From Pseudolabrys sp035718275 (lineage in GTDB: Bacteria > Pseudomonadota > Alphaproteobacteria > Rhizobiales > Xanthobacteraceae): a DNA stretch of 64,000 nt. The stretch covers positions 1-64,000 of the forward strand of contig DASTHI010000006.1 in NCBI GenBank assembly GCA_035718275.1, in the 5' to 3' direction. The translations under genes and the position numbers were made by a program. Positions within the stretch are counted from its first letter, which is position 1. The number at the start of each line of letters is the position of its first letter. Below are positions 17,619 to 26,846 of the stretch, piece after piece. The notes beneath the pieces were generated by a model. It made no database searches. It saw only the letters and a list, made by a program, of their open reading frames with translations, and was not told where the DNA came from.

Positions 17619-18315
17619 GCTTAGCGATGTTGTCTGCCGCTACGGCAGCGTGACAGCGGTAAAAGGCCTGTCTCTGCATGTGGGGCGTGGTCAATTGGTT
17701 GCGCTGATCGGTACGAACGGCGCTGGCAAGACGACGACGCTGCGCGCAATATCGGGACTATTGCCGCCGGTGGCCGGGAGCATCACCTTTGACGGCATCG
17801 ATATTACGCGCGCTCCCGCACGTACAATCCTGTCGCTCGGTGTTGCTCATTGCCCGGAAGGACGCCACGTCTTTCCCTACATGACGGTAACGGAAAATCT
17901 TGAAATGGGGTGCTTTCTCCGCAACGACCGCAGCGAAATGGCACAAGATATGGAGCGCATGTTCGAACGATTTCCCCGCCTGGCGGAACGTCGACAGCAG
18001 CAGGCGGGGACGCTCTCCGGCGGCGAACAGCAAATGCTTGCCATCGCTCGCGCCCTCATGTCCCGGCCAAAGCTCATTATGTTTGACGAGCCTTCACTGG
18101 GGCTAGCCCCCAATATTGTTGAACGCACCTTCGAGATCATTAGCTCCATTCGCGCCGCCGGCACCACCGTGCTGATGGTCGAGCAGAACGCGTTGGCTGC
18201 GCTCGAAATGTGTGATCACGCGTATCTTCTGGAGTCCGGATCCCTGGCGCTGTCCGGAAGCGGTCGCGAACTAGTGGACAATCCGCATGTCCGCAGTGCT
18301 TATTTGGCAGGCTGA
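17611..18315 (+). CDS. livF: Liv-type ABC ATP-binding protein LivF
   Basis: Second ATPase, 234 residues. Walker A GTNGAGKTTT, signature LSGGEQQMLAIARALM, Walker B IMFDEPSLGLAP and switch VEQN are all present. The start is the GTG at 17611, overlapping the end of livG by eight bases and preceded by GGAGAAGGAAGG. Its last 16 bases overlap the end of the convergently transcribed nitroreductase-like gene, so the two transcripts meet tail to tail. Confidence 0.9.
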   Translation: MLELSDVVCRYGSVTAVKGLSLHVGRGQLVALIGTNGAGKTTTLRAISGLLPPVAGSITFDGIDITRAPARTILSLGVAHCPEGRHVFPYMTVTENLEMGCFLRNDRSEMAQDMERMFERFPRLAERRQQQAGTLSGGEQQMLAIARALMSRPKLIMFDEPSLGLAPNIVERTFEIISSIRAAGTTVLMVEQNALAALEMCDHAYLLESGSLALSGSGRELVDNPHVRSAYLAG

Positions 18316-18932
18316 TTGTCTGGAAACCAGGCGGTCACGTCCGCGAGTGGCAGGCGCGGGCGATTCTTTCCCACACTGTCCGGCTGACCAATCGTAATCA
18401 GCATTTGCGCCTGCCAACCGTGCGGCAGATTCAATGCAGCCGTAACGGTTTCCGGGCAGAAGAGCGGCGCGCACATGACACAGGCACCCAGCCCTTCCTG
18501 TTCGGCCGCCAACAGAAGGTTCTGCGCTGCCATGGCAGCGCTCTGGACCGCCATGAGAAACTCCGATTGGCGCCTGCGGTTGTCTCCGTACCAATCCATG
18601 TCTCTGGTATCGATGCAAACAACGATCACCGTCGGCGCGCCCGTGATCCGCGCAAAGGAGCGCGAGACGTCCGCCTCGACGGCCACAGGATCATCACCGT
18701 CGCCGACGCGGTCCTGGCGCAGGCGCTGACCCATCGCCGTCGCCAGCGTTTCCTTTGTCGCGTGGTCATCGATGACTGCAAAGCGCCACGGCTGCCGGTT
18801 ATGAGCAGACGGGGCTTGTGTTGCCGCGAGTAACAAACGCTCGATCGCCTCCCGGCGGATGGCGCTTGTCCGGTAGCGCCGTATCGACCGGCGCCTTCCG
18901 ATGAGGGTTCCCAGCTTAACCTCGACAGTCAT
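18300..18932 (-). CDS. Nitroreductase-fold protein like the FbiB C-terminal domain; likely dehydro-F420-0 reductase
   Basis: A 210-residue FMN-binding nitroreductase-family protein. RRRSIRRYRTSAI at residues 13-25, APSAHNRQPWRFAVI near 40, AMGQRLRQD near 67 and VQSAAMAAQNLLLAAEQEGLGAC near 128 follow the same order and wording as the second domain of actinobacterial FbiB, which reduces dehydro-F420-0 with FMNH2. The local cofE is single-domain, so this separate gene would complete the pathway if phosphoenolpyruvate is the donor. It lies 9.5 kb from fbiC on the opposite strand, with other genes between. An ordinary nitroreductase or BluB-like oxidoreductase is the alternative. Confidence 0.65.
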   Translation of the reverse strand: MTVEVKLGTLIGRRRSIRRYRTSAIRREAIERLLLAATQAPSAHNRQPWRFAVIDDHATKETLATAMGQRLRQDRVGDGDDPVAVEADVSRSFARITGAPTVIVVCIDTRDMDWYGDNRRRQSEFLMAVQSAAMAAQNLLLAAEQEGLGACVMCAPLFCPETVTAALNLPHGWQAQMLITIGQPDSVGKNRPRLPLADVTAWFPDNQPAK

Positions 18933-19087
18933 TTAGTTTCGCACGTCATTGGATCAGAATCGCCACGGCCCTGAGCTGATATGATGACACCAGCGAGGGG
19001 CTGTCATGACAAGCAATTCATCTTGGCTTTTGGGCCGGCGAAGAATTCGCTGTGACGACGAGGAACTCTTTGCTATTGTTACTATGT

Positions 19088-19099
19088 TTCTGATCTTAG
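19088..19099 (+). promoter_or_regulatory. CTAA-NN-TTAG-like site ahead of the glycine riboswitch
   Basis: TTCTGATCTTAG matches TTCTAATCTTAG of the site at 8854-8865 at 11 of 12 positions. It lies in the untranslated leader region about 36 bases before the riboswitch, so it could place gcv under the same regulator as the catabolic operons. A single 12-base match with one mismatch is also possible by chance. Confidence 0.3.
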
Positions 19100-19134
19100 G
19101 AAAGGAGCAACCCCTAGTTACATCAATATTCCCT

Positions 19135-19284
19135 TGCGGGAGAGATCGGTTCGACCGACGCCGAAGGAGCAACCGCCCCGGAAACTCTCAGGCACAAGGA
19201 TCGCAGGGGTCATCACACTCTGGAGAGAGGCGCTGACGCGCCCGCCGACGGGATAACGCTCTCAGGCATCAGGACAGAGGGGGT
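19135..19284 (+). ncRNA. Tandem glycine riboswitch (gcvT element)
   Basis: Two consecutive aptamers: the first has GCGGGAGAGATC, GCCGAAGGAGCAACCGCC and AACTCTCAGGCACAAGGATC, closing at ACTCTGGAGAG; the second has GCCGACGGGATAACGC and TCTCAGGCATCAGGACAGAG. These are the conserved glycine-riboswitch elements in the right order and spacing. It lies about 130 bases before gcvT. In most bacteria glycine binding turns on the downstream gcv genes. A short hairpin CGGCC-AAACA-GGCCG at 19295-19309 may be part of the expression platform. Confidence 0.92.
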
Positions 19285-19412
19285 ACCAAACTCTCGGCCA
19301 AACAGGCCGGTTTAAAGGTGCCTCTCATGCTGACTATTTCAATCCGGGTTGGTTGTGCGCCTCCGCAATCAGATGCGGACGCGATGCCCATCGCTATTTC
19401 TCGGGTGTGCTT

Positions 19413-20561
19413 ATGATCGCCACCGAGGCCACTGCTTCGCTCAGGCGGACACCGCTGCATGATCTGCATGTCGAACTCGGCGCACGCATGGTGCCGTTTG
19501 CCGGCTACCAGATGCCCGTGCAGTATGCGAACGGGATTCTGAAAGAACATCTTCATGTCCGCGCGGCTGCCGGCCTATTCGATGTATCGCATATGGGCCA
19601 GTTAGCGATCCGTCCGCACGGCCACGACATGGCGCGGGCCGCAGCGGCTCTGGAGTCGGTGGTCCCGGTCGATTTGCTGGGGTTGCCGAAGGGCCGACAG
19701 CGCTACGCGCTCCTGACCAACGACAAAGGTGGCATCCGTGACGATCTGATGGTCGCAAGATTGGACGACCACTTTCTCGTCATCGCCAATGCTGCCTGCA
19801 AGCAGGCTGACGAGAAATATTTGCGTGAAACGATCACGGCGCAATGCGAAATCGAGCATCTCGAGCATCGCGGCTTGCTCGCTTTGCAAGGCCCAATGGC
19901 GGAGAGCGTGCTCAGTGAGATCGCTTCGGGCGCGGCTGCAATGCGGTTCATGGACGTGCGCCCTCTCAATATTGGCGAGGTGGAGTGTGTCGTGTCGCGC
20001 TCCGGCTATACGGGCGAGGATGGCTTTGAGATCAGCATGCGGGGCAGTGCCGCAGAGGCAGTTGCCCGCAGGCTTCTGGATAATCCGCATGTAGCGATGA
20101 TCGGGCTTGGCGCTCGCGATAGCTTGCGGCTGGAAGCAGGTCTTTGCCTCTACGGCTCCGATTTGGATACTGAGACGACTCCCGTCGAAGCGGCGCTCGA
20201 ATGGAGCATCCAGGCCGTTCGGCGGAATGCTGGGGCCCGCGCCGGCGGCTTTCCTGGAGCGGATATTATTCTCGATCAGCTCAAGAACAGCGCCTCCCGG
20301 CGTCGCATTGGCTTGCGTCCTGAGGGCAGGGCGCCAATCCGGCATGGCACGCTGCTGTTTCCAGACGCGCAATCTCACGATCCAGTCGGCGCAGTGACTT
20401 CGGGCGGATTCGGGCCGAGCATCAATGCGCCGATCGCAATGGGATACATAAACTCCGCATTGGCAGTTCCAGATTCGCTGATCTTCGCCGAGCTGAGGGG
20501 CGAACGCGTTCCGGTACGGATCGAAAAATTTCCGTTCATCACTCCGAAATACAAACGCTGA
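19413..20561 (+). CDS. gcvT: Glycine cleavage system T protein (aminomethyltransferase)
   Basis: Transfers the methylene group from aminomethyl-lipoyl H protein to tetrahydrofolate and releases ammonia. LRRTPLHDLHVELGARMVPFAGYQMPVQY at the start, FDVSHMGQL, and SRSGYTGEDGFEI in the middle are diagnostic. I use the ATG at 19413 giving 382 residues, the usual size; the frame extends upstream into the riboswitch expression platform without homology. First gene of gcvT-gcvH-gcvP controlled by the glycine riboswitch. Confidence 0.94.
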   Translation: MIATEATASLRRTPLHDLHVELGARMVPFAGYQMPVQYANGILKEHLHVRAAAGLFDVSHMGQLAIRPHGHDMARAAAALESVVPVDLLGLPKGRQRYALLTNDKGGIRDDLMVARLDDHFLVIANAACKQADEKYLRETITAQCEIEHLEHRGLLALQGPMAESVLSEIASGAAAMRFMDVRPLNIGEVECVVSRSGYTGEDGFEISMRGSAAEAVARRLLDNPHVAMIGLGARDSLRLEAGLCLYGSDLDTETTPVEAALEWSIQAVRRNAGARAGGFPGADIILDQLKNSASRRRIGLRPEGRAPIRHGTLLFPDAQSHDPVGAVTSGGFGPSINAPIAMGYINSALAVPDSLIFAELRGERVPVRIEKFPFITPKYKR

Positions 20562-20582
20562 TGTGAGGCTTGAGAGGCCCTC

Positions 20583-20954
20583 ATGATGAAATATACGTCT
20601 GATCACGAATGGATCCTCATCGACAAGGATTTTGCGACGGTAGGGATTACGCCGTTTGCCCAGGAAAAAATGGGCGATCTGGTTTTCGTTCAATTGCCGA
20701 AGCCAGGTACGTTGCTCGAAGCAGGGGCCGCGGCTGCCGTTGTCGAGTCTGTCAAGGCAGCCTCCGACGTCTATGCCCCGATCAAAGGCGAGGTCATCGA
20801 GGTCAACCAGCAAGTTGCCGATGACCCCACGCTCGTCAATTCAGACCCCACGGGCAAAGGATGGTTATTCAGGATCAAGATCGCAGACCGATCGCAACTG
20901 AACGGATTAATGGATGAGTCGGCGTACCAGGCATTGATCGCCGACGCTCATTAA
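20583..20954 (+). CDS. gcvH: Glycine cleavage system H protein
   Basis: Lipoyl carrier that shuttles the aminomethyl group between P, T and L proteins. The 123-residue protein has YTSDHEWI at the N-terminus and the lipoylation site VVESVKAASDVYAPIKGEV with Lys58 as the lipoylated lysine (counting from 20583; an adjacent in-frame ATG would shift numbering by one). Lies 21 bases after gcvT and 21 before gcvP. Dihydrolipoamide dehydrogenase (L protein) is not in the window and is presumably shared from elsewhere. Confidence 0.95.
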   Translation: MMKYTSDHEWILIDKDFATVGITPFAQEKMGDLVFVQLPKPGTLLEAGAAAAVVESVKAASDVYAPIKGEVIEVNQQVADDPTLVNSDPTGKGWLFRIKIADRSQLNGLMDESAYQALIADAH

Positions 20955-20975
20955 AATTGTCGCCGTGAGCACACT

Positions 20976-23864
20976 ATGCATGCCATGAAAACTGAAGCGC
21001 AGTTACCCTTCGCCAGGCGCCATATCGGCCCGTCGCCCGCCGATATCGGAGCCATGCTGCAAACAGTTGATGCTGCGAGTCTTGACGAACTGATCGCGCA
21101 AACTCTGCCAAAGGACATCCGCCTGCGTGAGAGGCTCGATCTTCCTGCCGCTTTGTCGGAGCCGCAAGCTTTGCTGCGCGCGCGTCAGGTTGCGGGTCAA
21201 AACGCAAGAATGACGTCGCTTATCGGGCAGGGTTATTACGGCACGATAATGCCTGAGGTCATCCGGCGGAATATTCTGGAAAACCCCGCCTGGTATACGG
21301 CCTACACGCCGTATCAGCCGGAAATCAGCCAGGGACGGCTCGAAGCGCTTCTCAATTTTCAGACCTTGGTCGCCGATCTTACTGGTCTGGAGATCGCCAA
21401 CGCATCACTCCTGGATGAGGCCACTGCCGCAGCGGAAGCGATGGCAATGGCGCATCGGATCGCGAATTTGGGGCGCGCGATCTTCTTCGCCGACGCGAAT
21501 TGCCATCCACAAACTCTGGCGGTGCTGGCAGTGCGCGCCGAGGCGCTGGGCTGGCAGATTCAGATTGGTGACCCGTTGCGCGATCTGGACGAGACGAAGG
21601 TCTTCGGCGCCATCTTTCAGTACCCCGGCACGCTCGGTCACATAATCGATTGGCGCGAACCGATCGCACGCTTGAGAGCAGCGAACGCGATTTCGATCAT
21701 TGCGGCCGATCCCCTTGCCTTGACGCTGCTCAAGCCTCCTGGCGAGCTTGGTGCCGATATCGCCGTCGGTTCAATGCAGCGTTTTGGCGTGCCGATGGGA
21801 TATGGCGGTCCCCATGCCGCCTATATTGCGACGAAAGACGTTCACAAGCGCATGCTGCCGGGGCGCCTGGTCGGTGTCTCAATCGACAGCCGGGGAAATC
21901 GCGCCTTTCGGCTGGCATTGCAGACTCGCGAGCAGCACATCCGAAGGGAAAAAGCGACGTCAAACATCTGCACCGCGCAGGTTTTGTTGGCGGTGATCGC
22001 GTCAATGTACGCCGTCTATCATGGGCCGGAAGGAATCACCGCCATCGCCAGGCGCGTACACAAGACGGCGGCCATCCTGCGCGCGGGTCTCGCGGCTATG
22101 GGTTTTTCGGTGGAGCCCTCCGAATTTTTCGACACGATCACAGTCGATGCGGGCGCCCGGCGTGATGAGATATTGCAAAAAGCCCGTGCAGCAGCAATCA
22201 ATTTGCGTGACATTCCATCATCACAAGGTGCTTCACGCATCGGCATTAGCGTCGATGAGACGACCAGCACCACGATTTTGGAAGCCGTCTGGTGTGCCTT
22301 TGGCGACACGGCGCCTCGTGCCCAACGGCGAACAATCGAACTCGCCAATACTCCGGATGTGATTCCCGCCGACCTTGTGCGTAAGAGCTCGTTCCTCACT
22401 CACCCCGTATTCCACCAGTACCGTTCCGAAACCGAATTGCTGCGTTACATGCGGCGGCTCGCGGATCGGGATCTCGCCCTTGACCGCACCATGATCCCGC
22501 TCGGCTCATGCACCATGAAGCTTAACGCGACCACCGAAATGGTACCGCTGACCTGGTCCGAGCTTGCTGATTTGCATCCGTTCGTACCGCCGACGCAGGC
22601 TCGAGGTTATTTGGCGATTATCGCCGAGCTTGGCGCGATATTGTGCAAGTTGACGGGCTACGACGAAATCTCGTTCCAGCCGAATTCAGGCGCACAAGGC
22701 GAATATGCAGGTCTGCTCGCGATCCGCGCGTATCATCGATCGCGAGGGGAGGGTGATCGCATCGTCTGTCTTATTCCTGAGTCAGCTCATGGCACGAATC
22801 CCGCATCGGCGCACATGGCCGGCATGCAGGTCGTGGTCGTGCGCTGCAACGGCAACGGCAACATCGATGTCGAGGATCTGCGACGCAAGGCGCGCGAACA
22901 TGCCGCCCGACTGGCTGCAGTCATGATCACCTATCCCTCTACCCACGGCGTGTTTGAGGAAGAGGTGCGGACCATTTGCGACATCGTTCACAGCTGCGGC
23001 GGCCAAGTCTATCTCGACGGTGCCAATCTGAATGCACAAGTCGGTTTGGCGCGGCCAGCCGATTACGGCGCGGACGTCGGTCACCTCAACCTGCACAAGA
23101 CGTTCTGCATCCCGCATGGCGGGGGTGGTCCGGGCATGGGACCTATCGGCGTGCGCTCGCATCTCGCCCCTTTTCTACCGGGGCATCCCGGGTGGCCGGA
23201 TGGTCCATCCATCGTGGGGCCAGTCTCGGCGGCACCTTACGGGTCAGCATCGATCCTCGTGATCTCCTGGCTCTATTGCCTCATGATGGGGACGCCAGGT
23301 CTGACGTCGGCGACTGAGATTGCGATACTCAACGCCAACTACATCGCAAAGCGTCTCGAACCGTACTATCCCCTCCTCTACAAGGGCGCCAACGGGCGCG
23401 TGGCACACGAGTGCATCATCGACGTGCGACCGCTGAAAAATTCAGCCGGTATCACCGTCGATGACATCGCGAAAAGGCTTGTCGACTACGGATTCCATGC
23501 ACCGACAATGAGTTTCCCGGTTGCCGGAACACTCATGATCGAGCCGACCGAATCGGAATCGAAAGCCGAGCTTGATCGCTTTTGTGACGCGATGATCGGA
23601 ATCCGCAAAGAGATCGAAGCGATAGAGCGGGGCTTGGCTCCGCGGGAGAACAACCTACTCAAGAACGCCCCCCATACGGTTCTTGATCTGGCGGACGATC
23701 ACTGGCAACGGCCCTATTCGAGAGCGCAGGCCTGCTTTCCGGCCGGCGTCGTGCCAGCGCAAAAGTACTGGCCGCCGGTGAATCGCATCGATAACGCGTA
23801 TGGCGATCGCAATCTCGTTTGCTCATGTCCTCCTATTGACGCGTATCAAACTGCCGCAGAATAG
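20976..23864 (+). CDS. gcvP: Glycine dehydrogenase (decarboxylating), P protein
   Basis: PLP enzyme that decarboxylates glycine and loads the remainder on the H protein. It is the long single-chain form (962 residues): N-terminal FARRHIGPSPADI, and the PLP-lysine region LNLHKTFCIPHGGGGPGMGP with Lys about 708. PSTHGVFEEEV and SAAPYGSASI are also typical. Two closely spaced ATGs (20976 and 20985) are possible starts. An imperfectly T-rich hairpin follows the stop between this gene and the convergent transporter operon. Confidence 0.95.
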   Translation: MHAMKTEAQLPFARRHIGPSPADIGAMLQTVDAASLDELIAQTLPKDIRLRERLDLPAALSEPQALLRARQVAGQNARMTSLIGQGYYGTIMPEVIRRNILENPAWYTAYTPYQPEISQGRLEALLNFQTLVADLTGLEIANASLLDEATAAAEAMAMAHRIANLGRAIFFADANCHPQTLAVLAVRAEALGWQIQIGDPLRDLDETKVFGAIFQYPGTLGHIIDWREPIARLRAANAISIIAADPLALTLLKPPGELGADIAVGSMQRFGVPMGYGGPHAAYIATKDVHKRMLPGRLVGVSIDSRGNRAFRLALQTREQHIRREKATSNICTAQVLLAVIASMYAVYHGPEGITAIARRVHKTAAILRAGLAAMGFSVEPSEFFDTITVDAGARRDEILQKARAAAINLRDIPSSQGASRIGISVDETTSTTILEAVWCAFGDTAPRAQRRTIELANTPDVIPADLVRKSSFLTHPVFHQYRSETELLRYMRRLADRDLALDRTMIPLGSCTMKLNATTEMVPLTWSELADLHPFVPPTQARGYLAIIAELGAILCKLTGYDEISFQPNSGAQGEYAGLLAIRAYHRSRGEGDRIVCLIPESAHGTNPASAHMAGMQVVVVRCNGNGNIDVEDLRRKAREHAARLAAVMITYPSTHGVFEEEVRTICDIVHSCGGQVYLDGANLNAQVGLARPADYGADVGHLNLHKTFCIPHGGGGPGMGPIGVRSHLAPFLPGHPGWPDGPSIVGPVSAAPYGSASILVISWLYCLMMGTPGLTSATEIAILNANYIAKRLEPYYPLLYKGANGRVAHECIIDVRPLKNSAGITVDDIAKRLVDYGFHAPTMSFPVAGTLMIEPTESESKAELDRFCDAMIGIRKEIEAIERGLAPRENNLLKNAPHTVLDLADDHWQRPYSRAQACFPAGVVPAQKYWPPVNRIDNAYGDRNLVCSCPPIDAYQTAAE

Positions 23865-23898
23865 CTCTCTACTTCGATGCGATCAGAATTTGCGCGCT

Positions 23899-23924
23899 CC
23901 CGGCCGCGGTCACGCGCGGCCGGG
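23899..23924. terminator. Perfect ten-pair hairpin between convergent genes
   Basis: CCCGGCCGCG at 23899-23908 pairs exactly with CGCGGCCGGG at 23915-23924 around a six-base loop. It lies 35 bases after gcvP and 10 bases after the stop of the minus-strand receptor gene, so it could end both transcripts. There is no T-run on either side, so factor-independent termination is uncertain. Confidence 0.5.
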
Positions 23925-23933
23925 CCGACTCGT

Positions 23934-25022
23934 TCATGCCCGCTTCGGCAGATATTTTTGTGAGCGCTCCTCGGTTGCCTTCCACTCCGCGTCATTGAGC
24001 TTCACAGTTCCCACGAACTTGTTGGTGTACATGGTGTCGGTTTTGGGCAGAGACTTGACACCCATATAGGTAGCGACCGTGTTCGCGGTCTGCTCCACAA
24101 GTGCCGGCTCCATGTATCCGAGTCCCTGTTGCTTGAAGGCGGGCACCATGCCGAGAGCGGTGCTTACTGCCTGGCCGTATTCGATGACCTTCTGGTTGCT
24201 GACGCTGCCGCCTTTGAATTCCTTGACCATGTCGAGATGCATTTGGGCAGCTTTTTCGGGATTGAGATAGACGTATTTCAGCCCTTCCATCAGGCCCTCT
24301 GTGAAGTTCTTGCAGAGGTCCGGCTTGTTCTCGATCGTGGAGCGCTTGCACGCAAGAACGTTGCTCAGCATCTTGATGCCGTAGTCGGCATAGAGAATGC
24401 CATTGATTTCCATACCCTGCGCCCAAAGGCTCGGCGCGATGCTGCCGAAGAAATTGCCTTCCGCCTTCACCTGCTTCTCGGCGAGAGCCTTGATAAGCGC
24501 TGCAGCGTCCATGGTGACCTTGTTGACCTTACTGTCATCGATCCCTGTCGCCTTGACGAAGGCAGGCCATAGCTGGAAATCGCCGCTGCCCACGTCGAAG
24601 GCAACGGTCTGACCTTCAAGGTCTTTTGGTTTGACGATGTTGTTTTCCTTGAGCGAAAAGATTCCGACGGGCGAGATCGGCCAGATTCCGGCAATGGCCA
24701 CCAGATCGAGGCCGCGGCCGGCGCAGTTCATCATCACAGCGAGATCGAGAACACCGAAATCATATTGGCCTTGGTCGACCGGGACGCAGACCTTGCCGGA
24801 TCCAAAACCGCGGTCGATGGTGACGTCAAGGCCGCGCTTTTCCCAGAATCCCATGCCTTTGGCAACGAAGGCATAGCTGAAGGTGCCAAGTGGCAGCCAT
24901 GGCAATGTGAACTTCACCTGCGTTGCCGCGCGAACTATCGACGGAGCGTAGATTCCCAAGGCACCGGTTGCGCTGGCGACGCCCGCCATCGTCATGAAAG
25001 AACGCCGATTTAAACGAGCCAT
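23934..25022 (-). CDS. NMT1/SsuA-type ABC transporter substrate-binding protein, Tat signal
   Basis: Periplasmic receptor of a nitrate/sulfonate/taurine/pyrimidine-type importer, 362 residues. I start at MARLNRRSFMTM (25022), preceded by GAGGAG, because it gives a twin-arginine-like signal with hydrophobic core and cleavage near IVRAA; the open frame continues upstream without homology. VKFTLPWLPLGTFSYAFVAKGMGFWEKRGLDV is the usual opening of the NMT1/THI5-like domain. Last gene of the operon ATPase-permease-formamidase-receptor. The ligand is unknown; the operon partner suggests an amide or formamide-yielding compound. Confidence 0.85.
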   Translation of the reverse strand: MARLNRRSFMTMAGVASATGALGIYAPSIVRAATQVKFTLPWLPLGTFSYAFVAKGMGFWEKRGLDVTIDRGFGSGKVCVPVDQGQYDFGVLDLAVMMNCAGRGLDLVAIAGIWPISPVGIFSLKENNIVKPKDLEGQTVAFDVGSGDFQLWPAFVKATGIDDSKVNKVTMDAAALIKALAEKQVKAEGNFFGSIAPSLWAQGMEINGILYADYGIKMLSNVLACKRSTIENKPDLCKNFTEGLMEGLKYVYLNPEKAAQMHLDMVKEFKGGSVSNQKVIEYGQAVSTALGMVPAFKQQGLGYMEPALVEQTANTVATYMGVKSLPKTDTMYTNKFVGTVKLNDAEWKATEERSQKYLPKRA

Positions 25023-25053
25023 TTTGCGTCTCCTCTCTGGTTGTTGCTTCCAA

Positions 25054-26028
25054 TTACATTTTTGCTGGCATGTCTGCGAAGAGATCGACCTTGCACTCAA
25101 GCTGCGAGAGCAGATTGCGCGCAAGCAGAACATGGATGCCGCGATTTCCATTGACGAATTGCGTAACCCGCATATCCGCAGCGATGCTGCAGAATCGGTA
25201 GGCATCGTGGAACGCCATTCCGTAAATGCTCTCGAGAAGGCCGATCATGCTGCGCATGGCAATGCGCGCGGCATCATCGAGATCTTCGTGAAAACCCATC
25301 GTCATGAGATGGTTTGATGTCGCGGCCATCGGCCAGTCGAGCACAAGGTCGCTACGCAGGGATATTCGGAAATGTCCATCGAGACTCGTTTCGATTGCGG
25401 TCTGATTTATCTCCCCGTCTCCTTGGGCCGCATGCCCGTCGCCGGCGCTGAAAAGAGCGTCCTCGACGAATATCGGCAGAAACAGGCGCGAGCCTGCTAC
25501 CAACTCCTTATTATCGATGTTGCCGCCGTATTTATTTGGTGGCCGGCTGTCGAGCCGACCCCAGTCCTTAGGTGGCGCGACACCCATTTGTCCGAAGAAT
25601 GGCCGGGTGGGTACCCGCAGCCCTGGGGCAATCTCGGCGAGACCTGTTTCAAGATCGATCGGGATGATCGTCGTCTTCCGCACAGGCGTTTCGGAGCCAA
25701 ACATGCCCTTGAGGGGGCTTACGTCGTTGTATCCGTAGTTTTGCGTAAGCCGTATATCGAGAATGTCGACCTGCAGCACCTCGCCTGGCTTGGCACCATT
25801 CACGGCGACAGGTCCTGTAAGAATGTGCGGGCCGGTGCCGCGCTGCGCGCGTGTATAGATGTCCTGAATTTGCTTCGGTAACCATTCCGCCGGAACATCG
25901 TGGGACGGGTCCGCCGAGACCGTGCTGATAAGAACGTCCTCGCCGCTCTCAATGGTAAGGACGGGCGCAAGACTGGCGTCGTGAAAACCGAAGTGCACAG
26001 TATCGAAGTGGGCGGGCAGTTTTTTCAT
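25054..26028 (-). CDS. Acetamidase/formamidase family hydrolase
   Basis: Hydrolyses formamide or short amides to acid and ammonia. The 324-residue protein shows the FmdA/AmdA order: HFGFHDASLAPVLTIESGEDV, GPVAVNGAKPGEVLQVDILDI, GRLDSRPPNKYGGNIDNKEL and the metal-site-like AGDGHAAQGDGEI near residue 210. The start at 26028 (MKKLPAHF) has GGAGTCAGAG upstream; further upstream residues look spurious. Wedged between the permease and receptor genes of an ABC importer, so import and hydrolysis are probably coupled. In a heterocycle pathway it could remove formamide released from a ring. Confidence 0.85.
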   Translation of the reverse strand: MKKLPAHFDTVHFGFHDASLAPVLTIESGEDVLISTVSADPSHDVPAEWLPKQIQDIYTRAQRGTGPHILTGPVAVNGAKPGEVLQVDILDIRLTQNYGYNDVSPLKGMFGSETPVRKTTIIPIDLETGLAEIAPGLRVPTRPFFGQMGVAPPKDWGRLDSRPPNKYGGNIDNKELVAGSRLFLPIFVEDALFSAGDGHAAQGDGEINQTAIETSLDGHFRISLRSDLVLDWPMAATSNHLMTMGFHEDLDDAARIAMRSMIGLLESIYGMAFHDAYRFCSIAADMRVTQFVNGNRGIHVLLARNLLSQLECKVDLFADMPAKM

Positions 26029-26054
26029 TGCTCTGACTCCCCGCTTCAGCCGGT

Positions 26055-26846
26055 TCAGCCGCCGGCGCTCCCGCTGATGTCGCTCGACGACTGCCAATAA
26101 ACGGATCGTTCCTCTGCCAAAGCGATCAGCCCGTACAGCAGAAGGCCGCTAATGCTTAGGACGGTGATCGCCGCCATCATCAGGGGCGTGTCGAGCAGGC
26201 CGCCGGCAAGTTTGATGATGTAGCCAATGCCTTCTTGCGAGGCGACGAATTCGGAGACGATGACACCGATGATTGCGAGTGTGATCGATATCTTCATGCC
26301 ACTGAAGATGTAGGGCAGCGCGTTCGGCATCCGAATTTTCCAGAAAATCTGCCAGCGGTTACCCATGAACGTGCGCGCCATTCGATGGATATCTTCGTCG
26401 ATCGACTGGAAACCAAGAGCCGAATTGATGGTCATTGGAAAGAAGGCGATCAGAAAGGCCAGAAGAAGGCTCGACATCGTTCCGGTGCCGAACCAGACAA
26501 TGAACAGCGGCGCGATCGAAATCTTAGGAACGACCTGCGATACGACGATGATCGGATAGACGCTTCTTCGCAGTATGGAAGAATAAGTGATCAGCACCGC
26601 TACCAGGATGCCGCCTACGACGGAGAGAGCGAAACCGAGCACGGTGAGATAGAGCGACGGCCAAAGGTGCGTCAGCAGGAGCTCCCGTCGCGATACGACT
26701 GCTGCGATGATCTCAGAGGGTGGTGGCAAAATAATGCTGCGGATGCCGAGACCGCGCACGGCTACTTCCCACAGCACAAGCAATGCAAGGCTGATCCCAA
26801 CCGGCCAGGCGAACTCGGCAACCGATCGTTGCAGCCTATCGAGCAT
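26055..26846 (-). CDS. ABC permease, SsuC/TauC type
   Basis: Membrane subunit of the NMT1-type importer, 263 residues with about six hydrophobic segments and the EAA-like loop FWKIRMPNALPYIFSGMKIS around residue 177. The ATG at 26846 overlaps the ATPase gene by 11 bases; a TTG at 26858 in frame would add four residues. It follows the ATPase gene in transcription order and precedes the formamidase. Confidence 0.88.
   Translation of the reverse strand: MLDRLQRSVAEFAWPVGISLALLVLWEVAVRGLGIRSIILPPPSEIIAAVVSRRELLLTHLWPSLYLTVLGFALSVVGGILVAVLITYSSILRRSVYPIIVVSQVVPKISIAPLFIVWFGTGTMSSLLLAFLIAFFPMTINSALGFQSIDEDIHRMARTFMGNRWQIFWKIRMPNALPYIFSGMKISITLAIIGVIVSEFVASQEGIGYIIKLAGGLLDTPLMMAAITVLSISGLLLYGLIALAEERSVYWQSSSDISGSAGG

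Noticed and set aside
19602..20813. Minus-strand open frame of 403 codons across gcvT and gcvH
   Set aside because: Antisense to two well-supported genes and without any domain.
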